Positions 17,315 to 25,400 of a stretch of 34,631 bases of DNA are shown piece after piece; within the stretch, counting starts at the first letter, position 1; every line of letters begins with the position of its first letter. This DNA comes from Acholeplasmataceae bacterium. Its GTDB lineage: Bacteria; Bacillota_I; Bacilli_A; ML615J-28; CAG-698. Location of the stretch: NCBI GenBank assembly GCA_012841865.1, contig DUTX01000073.1, positions 1 through 34,631 on the forward strand, written 5' to 3'. The position numbers were made by a program, and so were the translations under genes. Under the pieces are notes generated by a model. The model worked only from the letters and a program-made list of their open reading frames with translations, had not been told where the DNA came from and made no database searches.

Positions 17315-17351
17315 GTATCCTAATTTAAATAAATGTATATAAATTATTATT

Positions 17352-17357
17352 TATAAT
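17352..17357 (+). promoter_or_regulatory. Putative -10 of the CBS-domain gene
   Basis: TATAAT on the plus strand lies 22 bp before the chosen start of the CBS gene, just before the AAGGGCGAGGTGA leader. No clear -35 is visible in the very AT-rich spacer shared with the divergent yunB promoter. Confidence 0.4.
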
Positions 17358-17379
17358 ATAATAAGGGCGAGGTGAAATG

Positions 17380-17850
17380 ATGAAAATAAAAGAATTAATG
17401 ACAAAAAAAGTCATAACCGTTACCAAAGATACGAAATTAAGCGAAGTAGCCAGGTTATATGCGAAATATGATATCGGATTCGTTGTCGTCATCAATTCCG
17501 AACGCGATGTGTTAGGCGTTGTCACCGATCGCGACATTGTCATCAGAGGGCTTGCACGGGGATTATCCGGGGATGGTGTTGTAGAAGAAGTGATGACACC
17601 AGTAGTAGTAGAAATTCACCGTGACGAAAATGTTAGACGTGCCTTAGAGATGATGGGCGAAAATCAAATCCGTCGTCTTGTTGTTGTAAATGATGAGAAA
17701 AAACTTTGCGGAGTAGTGAGCTTATCCGATTTAGCCCGCGGAAAATATACAAATAAATATATAAACGAAATCCTTTATGAAATTTCCATTCCCAACCCGC
17801 AAACTGAAAAACCAATGAAATATCTTGAAGTTGATGATTTCCCCCTCTAA
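17380..17850 (+). CDS. CBS-pair domain protein
   Basis: This 156-residue stand-alone CBS pair (Bateman module) usually binds adenosine nucleotides and acts as a sensor. CBS1 is about residues 1-60 (MTKKVITVTKDTKLSEVARL, then GVVTDRDIVIRGLA) and CBS2 about 70-130 (VMTPVVVEIHRDENVRRALEMM, ENQIRRLVVVNDEKKLCGVVSLSDLAR). The pattern matches the YrkA/HRP1-like small CBS proteins of Bacillota. The start is one of two adjacent ATGs (17377, 17380). The second has better spacing to GAGGTG. It is the only plus-strand gene in the left half and ends at a bidirectional terminator shared with ispF. Confidence 0.9.
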   Translation: MKIKELMTKKVITVTKDTKLSEVARLYAKYDIGFVVVINSERDVLGVVTDRDIVIRGLARGLSGDGVVEEVMTPVVVEIHRDENVRRALEMMGENQIRRLVVVNDEKKLCGVVSLSDLARGKYTNKYINEILYEISIPNPQTEKPMKYLEVDDFPL

Positions 17851-17876
17851 TAAATTGTTTAATACTTCCTATAGAC

Positions 17877-17908
17877 AAAAAAGGCATTCCGTAATAGAAT
17901 GCCTTTTT
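17877..17908. terminator. Bidirectional terminator between CBS gene and ispF
   Basis: AAAAAAGGCATTC (17877-17889) pairs with GAATGCCTTTTT (17897-17908) around a 7-base loop. The A and T tracts flank the stem, so it can serve both the plus-strand CBS gene and the minus-strand ispF transcript. Confidence 0.9.
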
Positions 17909-17911
17909 AGC

Positions 17912-18412
17912 TTATAATAATTTTTTAATTATTTCTTCTTTATAAATCAAAACTACACATTCAGCGCCGACTCCTTCGCCACGACCGATAAAACCCATGC
18001 CTTCACCCCTAGTTGCTTTAACATTCACTTGCTCTAAATCAATTCCAAGCAAGCGGGATATATTTTCTTTGATAGCGGGAACATAAGGTTTTAGGAGTGG
18101 CTTTTCTAAATAGACAGTAATATCAAGATTGGCAATTTTATATCGGTAATTAGCAAGAAGTTTCCTTGCTTCCGCAACAAAATAAGCGGAATCCATATCT
18201 TTATATTTTGAGTCATTATCCGGAAAATGAGTTCCTAGATCCCCCAAACCTAAAGCACCGATGATGGCTTCACTAATAGCATGATAAATGCAATCAGCAT
18301 CGGAATGACCGATTAAACCAAATTCATAAGGGATTTTCACACCGCCAAGGATGAGTGGTCTTTCTTTTCCAAAACGATGCACATCATGAGAATGGCCAAT
18401 ACGGTAGTTCAT
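17912..18412 (-). CDS. ispF: 2-C-methyl-D-erythritol 2,4-cyclodiphosphate synthase
   Basis: IspF is the fifth enzyme of the MEP isoprenoid pathway and closes the cyclodiphosphate ring. Metal ligands are visible: Asp10 and His12 (HDVHRF) and His44 (CIYHAISEA). HSDAD (36-40), DLGTHFPDND and the C-terminal VKATRGEGMGFIGRGEGV are family signatures. At 166 residues it is slightly longer than average (about 158). It overlaps ispD by 4 bp and is the last gene of the mgsA operon. Confidence 0.97.
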   Translation of the reverse strand: MNYRIGHSHDVHRFGKERPLILGGVKIPYEFGLIGHSDADCIYHAISEAIIGALGLGDLGTHFPDNDSKYKDMDSAYFVAEARKLLANYRYKIANLDITVYLEKPLLKPYVPAIKENISRLLGIDLEQVNVKATRGEGMGFIGRGEGVGAECVVLIYKEEIIKKLL

Positions 18413-19071
18413 TTATCCCTCCGACTAAGAAATTCCAAATATAATAGATCGCGTTCAGTCGTAATCTTTATATTTTTTTCGCTCCCGGGAACTATTTCCG
18501 GATTTATTTTTAAGTATTTTTCTAACAAACCGACATCATCAGTTCCGTAATAAGCTTCTTTTTCCGCAAGTTCCACAGCTTTTAAATATAAATTCCGATT
18601 GACTCCCTGCGGGGTTAAGATTCTCCATAAATTATTGCGCTCCAAAGTCCGGTAAGAGTCCCTAACTTCCGCAATCGTATCTACGGGACGAGCAGCTAAA
18701 ACGGCCGCTTTGCTTCTTAAAGTTGCTTGATAAACCTTTTCGATTTCTGCGCATTCTATGAAAGGCCGAGCACCGTCATGAATCAAAACAACTTGACTAG
18801 AACACTTTTCCATCCCGGCTTTGACGCTGTCTTGTCTGTATTTTCCGCCGACAGCAAATTCTAAATTAGGAATTTCCGAAACCATTGCCTTTACCGAACT
18901 AATTTCATCTTCTCGACAAACCAAAACGACTTTCCGACAAAGAGGAACTTCTAAAAATTTTTCTAAAGAAAACTGAAACAGGGGTTTGTCATCCAATCGG
19001 TAAAAAACCTTATTGTATTTAAGTCCCGACCTTTCGCCCTTGCCAGCAAGAAGGATAATACTATCAAACAT
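18409..19071 (-). CDS. ispD: 2-C-methyl-D-erythritol 4-phosphate cytidylyltransferase
   Basis: IspD activates MEP with CTP in the isoprenoid pathway. The nucleotide-binding loop appears as LLAGKGERSGLKYNKVFYRL; the usual xxAAGxGxRMG has Leu-Ala-Gly-Lys-Gly here. VLIHDGARPFI, ARPVDTIAEV, LTPQGV, TDDVGLLE and IKITTERDL complete the family pattern. ATG 19071 is chosen over GTG 19080 because AGGTG lies six bases before the ATG and itself overlaps the GTG, giving 220 residues. ispD and ispF are adjacent, separate and overlapping by 4 bp. Confidence 0.96.
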   Translation of the reverse strand: MFDSIILLAGKGERSGLKYNKVFYRLDDKPLFQFSLEKFLEVPLCRKVVLVCREDEISSVKAMVSEIPNLEFAVGGKYRQDSVKAGMEKCSSQVVLIHDGARPFIECAEIEKVYQATLRSKAAVLAARPVDTIAEVRDSYRTLERNNLWRILTPQGVNRNLYLKAVELAEKEAYYGTDDVGLLEKYLKINPEIVPGSEKNIKITTERDLLYLEFLSRRDK

Positions 19072-19081
19072 CTTCTTCACC

Positions 19082-20614
19082 TTAATCCTTCAAAATGTCG
19101 TCAAGAAAATCGTCGCTTAAATCAATTCCCATTTCATGTAAATCTAAGTTCACATTTGTCTTCGGTAGATAAATGGAATAGTTCTGGGTATATTTCGGGT
19201 CGGCGGCTAAGTTCAAAGCTTCATAACCTTCCCTTAGAAGAGTTTCGGCTCTGGAATCTTCCGCATTCTCACTTGAAATAATTCCTAATGCATTTTCGAT
19301 TTCATAGTGGATCTCATTAAAAGGAATTTCCAATTTTATAAAGAAATTCTTTTCAGAATTTAAAATAGCAAGCAGGCGATTATAGCCTTCTTTTTTGTCG
19401 ATAATCAAAGCGAAAACTTCATCTTCCAAACGGTAAATTTTCGTGCTTTTTAAGTTAAGTTCTTTACCGACTTGAAGAAAAAATTTCGTCATCAGCACTT
19501 CGCCGACGTCTTTTCCAACTTGTTGATTGATCTTTAATAAATTGGTAATCTTTATTAAAACAAGCGCCAGCCAATTATTGCGTTCATAAACAAGATGAGC
19601 AGTTTCTAGAAGTGCGCTTCGGTCATAAAACTTCATTTTAAAACGTTCAAAATCTGTTCTATGAACGATTAAATATTGATGCCCTTCAAAATTAATATTG
19701 CTCTCTTCAAACCAGAGATTACCTTTTAGTGTTTTTAGACGATAGTAAAGTTTCTGTAATTTATCGGTTAGATTCCGACCTGAGATAATCGGTAAATCCT
19801 CTTGAACTACAGTTGAAAGGAAATTATTTTCATCTAAGAGATTATCGGACACTCCGAGAAGATCCATCATTTCACGGTTTAAGATATATCTTCTGGATTT
19901 GAAATCATAATAACAAAGCGGTTCTCCCAAGAAGTTCAAATAGTTATAGAGAGTCGACATATTGAAACTAGCATCAAGAGAGGAAGCTCCGTAAGTCATC
20001 AATACATAGCCAAGAAGTTTTCCGGAAGATATTATTTTCCGTTTTTTCAAATCCAATTTCCGTGTTTTACCGTCTCCGAGCGTGATAACGATTCGGTAAT
20101 CTCTTTCTTCCGGTGTTCTTATATAATGGATAAAAACATCGAGTTCCATTTCTTGGCTGTCAACCAAAATCCTACTGATTGCTTCTTCATAATACTTCTT
20201 TTGGTTCTTTTTTAAACCAAGTAAATTAGCAAACTCTTCGGTAAAATTTATTAATTTTGCTTTACTGTTGAGGTAAGCATAAATCTTGTTTCCGGTACTG
20301 TTTGCTGCAACTTTGACTAAATTTAAACGCTTATAAAAAATACAGTTAATAAAAAGAAAATAAACAAAGTTAACAAGTAAGACAAGTAGCGCATATCCTG
20401 CAACAAATACCAATAACGGTAAATTAAAAATATTTAGTTTTGGTAAAGCTAAAACTAAAATATAGGTTAAAAGGACAGTGCCCGTTAAGATTAAACTTAG
20501 CCAAGGCACTTTCCTTTTCTTTTCAAGCATGCTTAAAAACAACACCAATACCAATAACAGTACCGGTATCAACAAATATTCATTTTTGAGGATGAACTCG
20601 ACAATCTTGTTCAT
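19082..20614 (-). CDS. Membrane PAS protein with degenerate GGDEF domain
   Basis: This 510-residue protein has three N-terminal transmembrane helices (about 13-30, 37-58, 64-92), one or two PAS-like sensor segments (about 110-320), and a C-terminal GGDEF-type fold starting near LVYERNNWLALVLIKITNLL. The GGDEF signature is replaced by EDEVF in the context YRLEDEVFALI (about residues 393-403), so diguanylate cyclase activity is unlikely. GdpP, the c-di-AMP phosphodiesterase, also has membrane helices, PAS and a degenerate GGDEF, but continues into DHH/DHHA1, which is absent here. The role is probably sensing or binding. ATG 20614 has a strong GAGGAGGAG site and lies 10 bp after mgsA. A frameshift-truncated gdpP is not indicated, because no DHH sequence follows. 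Confidence 0.7.
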   Translation of the reverse strand: MNKIVEFILKNEYLLIPVLLLVLVLFLSMLEKKRKVPWLSLILTGTVLLTYILVLALPKLNIFNLPLLVFVAGYALLVLLVNFVYFLFINCIFYKRLNLVKVAANSTGNKIYAYLNSKAKLINFTEEFANLLGLKKNQKKYYEEAISRILVDSQEMELDVFIHYIRTPEERDYRIVITLGDGKTRKLDLKKRKIISSGKLLGYVLMTYGASSLDASFNMSTLYNYLNFLGEPLCYYDFKSRRYILNREMMDLLGVSDNLLDENNFLSTVVQEDLPIISGRNLTDKLQKLYYRLKTLKGNLWFEESNINFEGHQYLIVHRTDFERFKMKFYDRSALLETAHLVYERNNWLALVLIKITNLLKINQQVGKDVGEVLMTKFFLQVGKELNLKSTKIYRLEDEVFALIIDKKEGYNRLLAILNSEKNFFIKLEIPFNEIHYEIENALGIISSENAEDSRAETLLREGYEALNLAADPKYTQNYSIYLPKTNVNLDLHEMGIDLSDDFLDDILKD

Positions 20615-20624
20615 AATCTCCTCC

Positions 20625-20978
20625 TCATCTTACAAATAACTCTGCGCTCATTCTGTTTGTAGCAAGAGGAATGGAATAAACGTCACAAAGACGAAGTAAG
20701 GCGGATACATCAGGTTCATGAGGTTGAGCTGTTAAGGGATCACGGAAGAATATTACCATATCGATTTTCCCTTTCGCAACCCTTGCGCCGATTTCCTGGT
20801 CGCCGCCCAGCGGTCCGGATTTAAAGCAATGAACGCTTAAGCCGACTTCTTCCATTACCCGCTTTCCGGTCGTTCCGGTTGCATATAAATCATGCTCCTG
20901 AAAAAACTTTTTATGCTTGCGCACAAAATTCAGCAATTCTTCCTTTTTCTTATCATGAGCAATCAGAGCAATTTTCAT
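20625..20978 (-). CDS. mgsA: Methylglyoxal synthase
   Basis: MgsA converts dihydroxyacetone phosphate to methylglyoxal and phosphate, a bypass that relieves sugar-phosphate stress. The start [25 protein letters not shown] (phosphate loop), [28 protein letters not shown] (with the catalytic Asp) and [10 protein letters not shown] are all present. At 117 residues it ends soon after the last core strand, about 20 residues earlier than the B. subtilis enzyme. All catalytic parts are retained. ATG 20978 is preferred to ATG 20996 because AAGGAAG precedes it at good spacing. The stop is TGA. It is the first gene of the mgsA-PAS-ispD-ispF unit. Confidence 0.96.
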   Translation of the reverse strand: MKIALIAHDKKKEELLNFVRKHKKFFQEHDLYATGTTGKRVMEEVGLSVHCFKSGPLGGDQEIGARVAKGKIDMVIFFRDPLTAQPHEPDVSALLRLCDVYSIPLATNRMSAELFVR

Positions 20979-21002
20979 TATAGACACTTCCTTCATATTT
21001 TT

Positions 21003-21030
21003 ATTATAGCACAGAATAAGAGAGAAGCAA
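21003..21030 (-). promoter_or_regulatory. Promoter of mgsA-PAS-ispDF
   Basis: Minus-strand TGCTATAAT (extended -10, TATAAT at 21008-21003) has TTGCTT (21030-21025) 16 bp upstream. It overlaps the end of the cdaA region. No terminator is visible between cdaA and mgsA, so read-through is also possible. Confidence 0.55.
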
Positions 21031-21035
21031 ATATT

Positions 21036-21842
21036 TTATTTAGTAATCAAATAACGATCGAGCATTTCTTCCAATCTTTCGGGCGTCAGTTTCATATGAA
21101 TATTGCCGTCAATGGTAACGGAAATATTCCCTGTTTCCTCAGAAACTACGATAGTTAAAGCGTCGCTTCTTTCGCTGATACCAAGCGCCGCTCTGTGCCG
21201 CGTTCCTAAAGACTTCGGAACATCATATTTATCGGTTGAGGGCAGATATGCACCCGCACACATTATCTTGTTTTTCCGAATAATCACCGCACCGTCATGG
21301 CAAGCTGTTCCCGGAGTAAAGATTGTCGTGAGTAACTCTTGAGTAATTATTCCTTTAATTTCTATTGCTTTCTCAATATAACTATTAAGGTTTTCTTCTC
21401 TTTCGATGGTAATTAAGGCTCCCATTCTTCTTTTTGATAAATATTCGATTGTAGAAAGGAGGATATTAATGATTTCTCTTTTTTCTTGTTTCGTCGAGAA
21501 GAAAGAAACGTTTTTGTTGGATGTAAAGAATGAATCCAATGAATGACGGATTTCCTGAGTATAAATAATAACTAAAAAACCCAAACTCCAGAAAATCAAA
21601 TAATTAAGTAATGTTAAGAAGAATCTTAATTGAAAGAAAAAGACAAGCAAATAAAAGAAACCAAAAGCAAGAAGAATGAGCAATAATTTATAGCCACGAA
21701 TTTTTGCACGTAAGAGCTTATAGATGATAAAGAGGGTAATAGCCACTAAAACAAAATCAATGCATAAGCGGATGATACCAAGCACAGACCAGCCTTTGGT
21801 ATATTCTTGAAGCATTGCAATTAAATCTCCGAATAATTCCAT
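21036..21842 (-). CDS. cdaA: Diadenylate cyclase CdaA (c-di-AMP synthase)
   Basis: CdaA is the membrane diadenylate cyclase that makes c-di-AMP from two ATP, controlling potassium and osmolyte balance and cell-wall homeostasis. From ATG 21842 it has 268 residues: three predicted N-terminal helices (about 23-43, 51-70, 74-94), a short coiled linker, then the DAC domain with DGA at 183-185 (CHDGAVII) and RHR at 215-217 (GTRHRAALG), both intact. ATG 21842 has AAAGGTGA at proper spacing; the GTG at 21851 lies inside the upstream gene. In most Bacillota cdaA is followed by cdaR and glmM. Here it follows a helicase-like gene and an ankyrin gene and is followed by mgsA. Confidence 0.95.
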   Translation of the reverse strand: MELFGDLIAMLQEYTKGWSVLGIIRLCIDFVLVAITLFIIYKLLRAKIRGYKLLLILLAFGFFYLLVFFFQLRFFLTLLNYLIFWSLGFLVIIYTQEIRHSLDSFFTSNKNVSFFSTKQEKREIINILLSTIEYLSKRRMGALITIEREENLNSYIEKAIEIKGIITQELLTTIFTPGTACHDGAVIIRKNKIMCAGAYLPSTDKYDVPKSLGTRHRAALGISERSDALTIVVSEETGNISVTIDGNIHMKLTPERLEEMLDRYLITK

Positions 21843-21843
21843 T

Positions 21844-22413
21844 TTATTCACCTTTCTTATCTAATATTTCATCGATTTTTTTCTTTCTTTCATCGTCTAC
21901 TTCTTGTTTTGTCAGTAAATACTTAATTACTTTTTCATCTTTTTCATCAATCGCATAATCAATCGGAAGATTATTATTCTCATCCGCCAGAAAAAGCTCC
22001 GCTCCCTGATCGACCAAATATTTGATGACATCTAAGTTTCCGGATACAACAGCCAGATGCAAAGGTGATTGTTCCTGCTCGGCAGCAATATTGATATCAC
22101 AGCCATGGTTTACGAGACTGCGGATAAAATTGAGTTTGCCGTCCAAAACCGCCCGATGCAGTGGTGTTTCCGCATTCATATCCGCTAAGTCCGGGTTAAC
22201 ACCGGCTCTTAAAAATAGATTAAAGAGTTTAAGATTATTTAATTTCAAAGCGGTATGCAGCAGTGTCCGTCCATTATAATCTTGAGTATTAACATCGATA
22301 TTTTCTGCTTTCATCTTTGCTAGCGAACTTTTAATATAGTAATAACGATACGGATCCTGCTTCACGCTTTTTACAAATTCAAGAAATTTTTTCTTATCAC
22401 CGCGTTTAAGCAT
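21844..22413 (-). CDS. Ankyrin-repeat protein
   Basis: This 189-residue soluble protein has a basic N-terminus (about 50 residues) and about four ankyrin repeats: DYNGRTLLHTALKLNNLKLF, NAETPLHRAVLDGKLNFIRS, EQSPLHLAVVSGNLDVIKYL and a weaker NNLPIDYAIDEKDEKVIKYL. It ends in a charged KKKIDEIL tail. I see no catalytic domain or signal peptide, so it is probably a cytoplasmic protein-binding adaptor. Of two adjacent ATGs (22416, 22413) the second has better spacing to AAAGGA, and both lie just before or over the helicase stop (22408). Its TAA is 1 bp before the cdaA ATG. This tight packing suggests one translation-coupled unit. Confidence 0.88.
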   Translation of the reverse strand: MLKRGDKKKFLEFVKSVKQDPYRYYYIKSSLAKMKAENIDVNTQDYNGRTLLHTALKLNNLKLFNLFLRAGVNPDLADMNAETPLHRAVLDGKLNFIRSLVNHGCDINIAAEQEQSPLHLAVVSGNLDVIKYLVDQGAELFLADENNNLPIDYAIDEKDEKVIKYLLTKQEVDDERKKKIDEILDKKGE

Positions 22414-25400
22414 CATTCATTCCTTTCACTATCCTTTCTGCTGTTTTTTCTACTGATCCCATTAATTCAAATGACCAAACTATAAATATTTCCAACATAT
22501 CTTTGCTGATAAGATAATTTTCCCGGAATTCATTTAAGATTTCATAATCAGTATTTTCTTCATCCCAAAAGACTAATACACCATAGAACCTTTCATCCTT
22601 CTGCAACAATAAACTTAATACCGATGAAGAATAGACCTTGATGCCTGCAGCCTCTAACCTTTTTACAAGCTCATTAACTGCACCAACCGCATGTTTAGGA
22701 AGATAAGCATCCTTATGTGAAATCACTTCCCGAATTTCTTCAAGAAACTTAGTCTTTGTTTCACTTTCCAGCAAATTGTTGTTATCTAAAATAACCAACT
22801 TCTTTCTACAAAGCAGCAATATATCCAAAAGGTTTGCTACATCGAAATCAAATTCTATCTGATAATAATCCTCCAAAACAAGCAGATTATAATCGGCATC
22901 AAAGAGATATTCGTGAGCTAAATCACAAATATTAAGCCGCTTCTTGAAAATCTCAATGATTTCCGCTTCCTCATAGCCCTTCGCAAGCAAAAGCTTGGCA
23001 AGAGTTTCGTAAAGTTGTTTTTGATGTCCAATGTCGGAAATAAAGACATTCAAAACTTCATCATTGGTTTCCATTAAAATTCTCTCGATGTAATCAGCGG
23101 CCTTTTCAGAACTAACCTCAATTCCGAAATTGCTCTTATAATCGGCATAGGTAAGTCCGCGGATACCAGGCATATGAATCAAGAGATTGCGCGGGGTTGG
23201 AATAAACCGGAAATCAAGAACAATGCTTTTGCTGTTGCTGACCCAAGAGATGAGGTTATTAGCGACAGTGCTTAATAATTGTTGTTCCCCGGCAACGATT
23301 ACTTGTTTGCCTTCAAGCGCCCGGTAATAATTATTCGCATTCAACAAATGCGCATCATCAATCAAAATTAAATCGAATTGAGCAGGATTTAAAAAGTTAT
23401 TTAAAATCTGCGTATCACAAAGAATCAGATGTTTGATTCCATAAGTGCGCCTAAGATAAGCTGCATAATCAAGATTTCTAATTCCATAAACACTGAATTT
23501 AGTATTGCTTTGTCGTTTTATCTTGCGAACAAATTTGTTACCAATTGCCTTCAAGACTTCTTTTTCAAAGTTCATTGTCGTATCTAAACAAGTCTCCAAA
23601 ACCTGATAATCCGCAAGATAAGGATGTTTTTCCAAATAAATATCTCTAATGGTTTCTAAGTAAGTGTATTGAAAATTTAAACTCAAGTTCTCAGAATTAT
23701 CGAGATTAATAATCAAATCAATGAGTTTGTTTAAACGATAACGGCTTAAAACTCTCAGATTGTCGGTAACACCGAGATAGTTAATTAATTCATCTTTTGA
23801 ATTAACGAGTTGCGCCAAAGATTCCAATATCACTTCAAATTCAGAGTAATAATATTTCGAGACACTATCTCTAAAGATCTTGAAATAAAGCTTAAATACC
23901 TCCGACAGGTTTTCGCTGGCTTCTTCACAAACTTCCAAATGTTTAATTAATTCTTGATGCGTATTTTCATTTAAACTTTCAATTAGTTTTTCTTCATTAT
24001 CAAAGCAATCGGAATATAGTTTAAATGCTTGAAGAAAGCGCGAAATATTATTGATATTGGTTTCATATTCTTCATACAATTTGCCATATAAATAACGGTA
24101 TTTGTTATTGTTTCGTAAAGCCGCTTTCTTTTCGTTGATTCCGGAAGAAAGTTTATAGAATTCATAATAATCTTCCGCTGTAACAACTTCTGTTTCCTTA
24201 TTTTTCTTAATTTTCGAAAAACGATCACGAGAATGATATAAATTATCTAAATAGCGTTGAATTGCTTCGATATCTTTTATCTTATCCAAAAACTCGGTTT
24301 TCTCTTCCAAAAAACCATAGGCTATTAATTCCTGATAATAAATATTTAACAGAAAATAAGCTTTTGAGAAGAGATCAAAGAAATTACGATAATTTCTTTT
24401 TGCCCGCGAATCTTCCGGTGTTATTTTTAAAACACTCTTAAAGAACTTAAGAAATTTTGATTTAATTAATTTATTAGAAAGATTATTAAAATAGTTATTA
24501 AACTTTTGGAGATTTTCATAAACACCGATTTCAAAATCAAAACCCGTTATTTTTTTAAACTCTTGTGCTTTTGTAGAAATGGTGTTCTTTAACTCACGGT
24601 ATCTTTTCAGATTTTGTTTGAGCGCCTGATAAGCATTCGGGTTTTCCTTTTTAATATTTACAAACAAACGATAGGCGCTTCTTTTCAGCGGCTGATTGTT
24701 TACAAATCTTTCCAGATTAGCAATATCTTGATCAAGATCCTTGCTGGTTCCGAAATCTTCTTTATTAAATAAGGTTGCGATTTCTGCTTCTGCTGTTTCG
24801 ATTTCATAAATCAAAGTTAAAAGTTTTTTCGATACTTCTTCAAACTTTCCTAAAGTAACAATTGAAATAAACTCAGAGCTAATCTTAGTTGTTTGGATGA
24901 TTTGGTTTAAGTCTTTAATTTCTTCTAAAACATAATTGGTTTGGGGAAATTCCCAATTCAAGAAATTTATAATTCTTTTTAAAGTTTTGCGATAAATATT
25001 TAACTGGACAGTAATCTTATTGATAATTACTTTCAGTTCAGCCCTTTCCGCAAACAAACGGTTGATTTTTTCAAAGTCGTTCTCCGTAAAGAAAGGGCCA
25101 AGCAGTGCATTATATTCCGCTTCGATAGCAAATGAATCATCTTGTTCATATCGCGAAGCAAGCAGATATTCCATTTCTTGGATCTGGTAAATCTGACTTT
25201 TCAGGTTTCTAAATTCTTCCTGAGCCTGATTGAAATCTTCGGAATTGACCCAAGAAAGCGGAAAGGCATTAATATCTAAACCTTTAAGATCGCGGAAGAC
25301 GCTTTTTAAATAAGCATAATTAGAGATTGGTTTCAAACCAAACTGTTTTTCAAGAATTTCTTTTTCTTCCTGAAAAACTGAATAACTTTTTTGAACTTGG

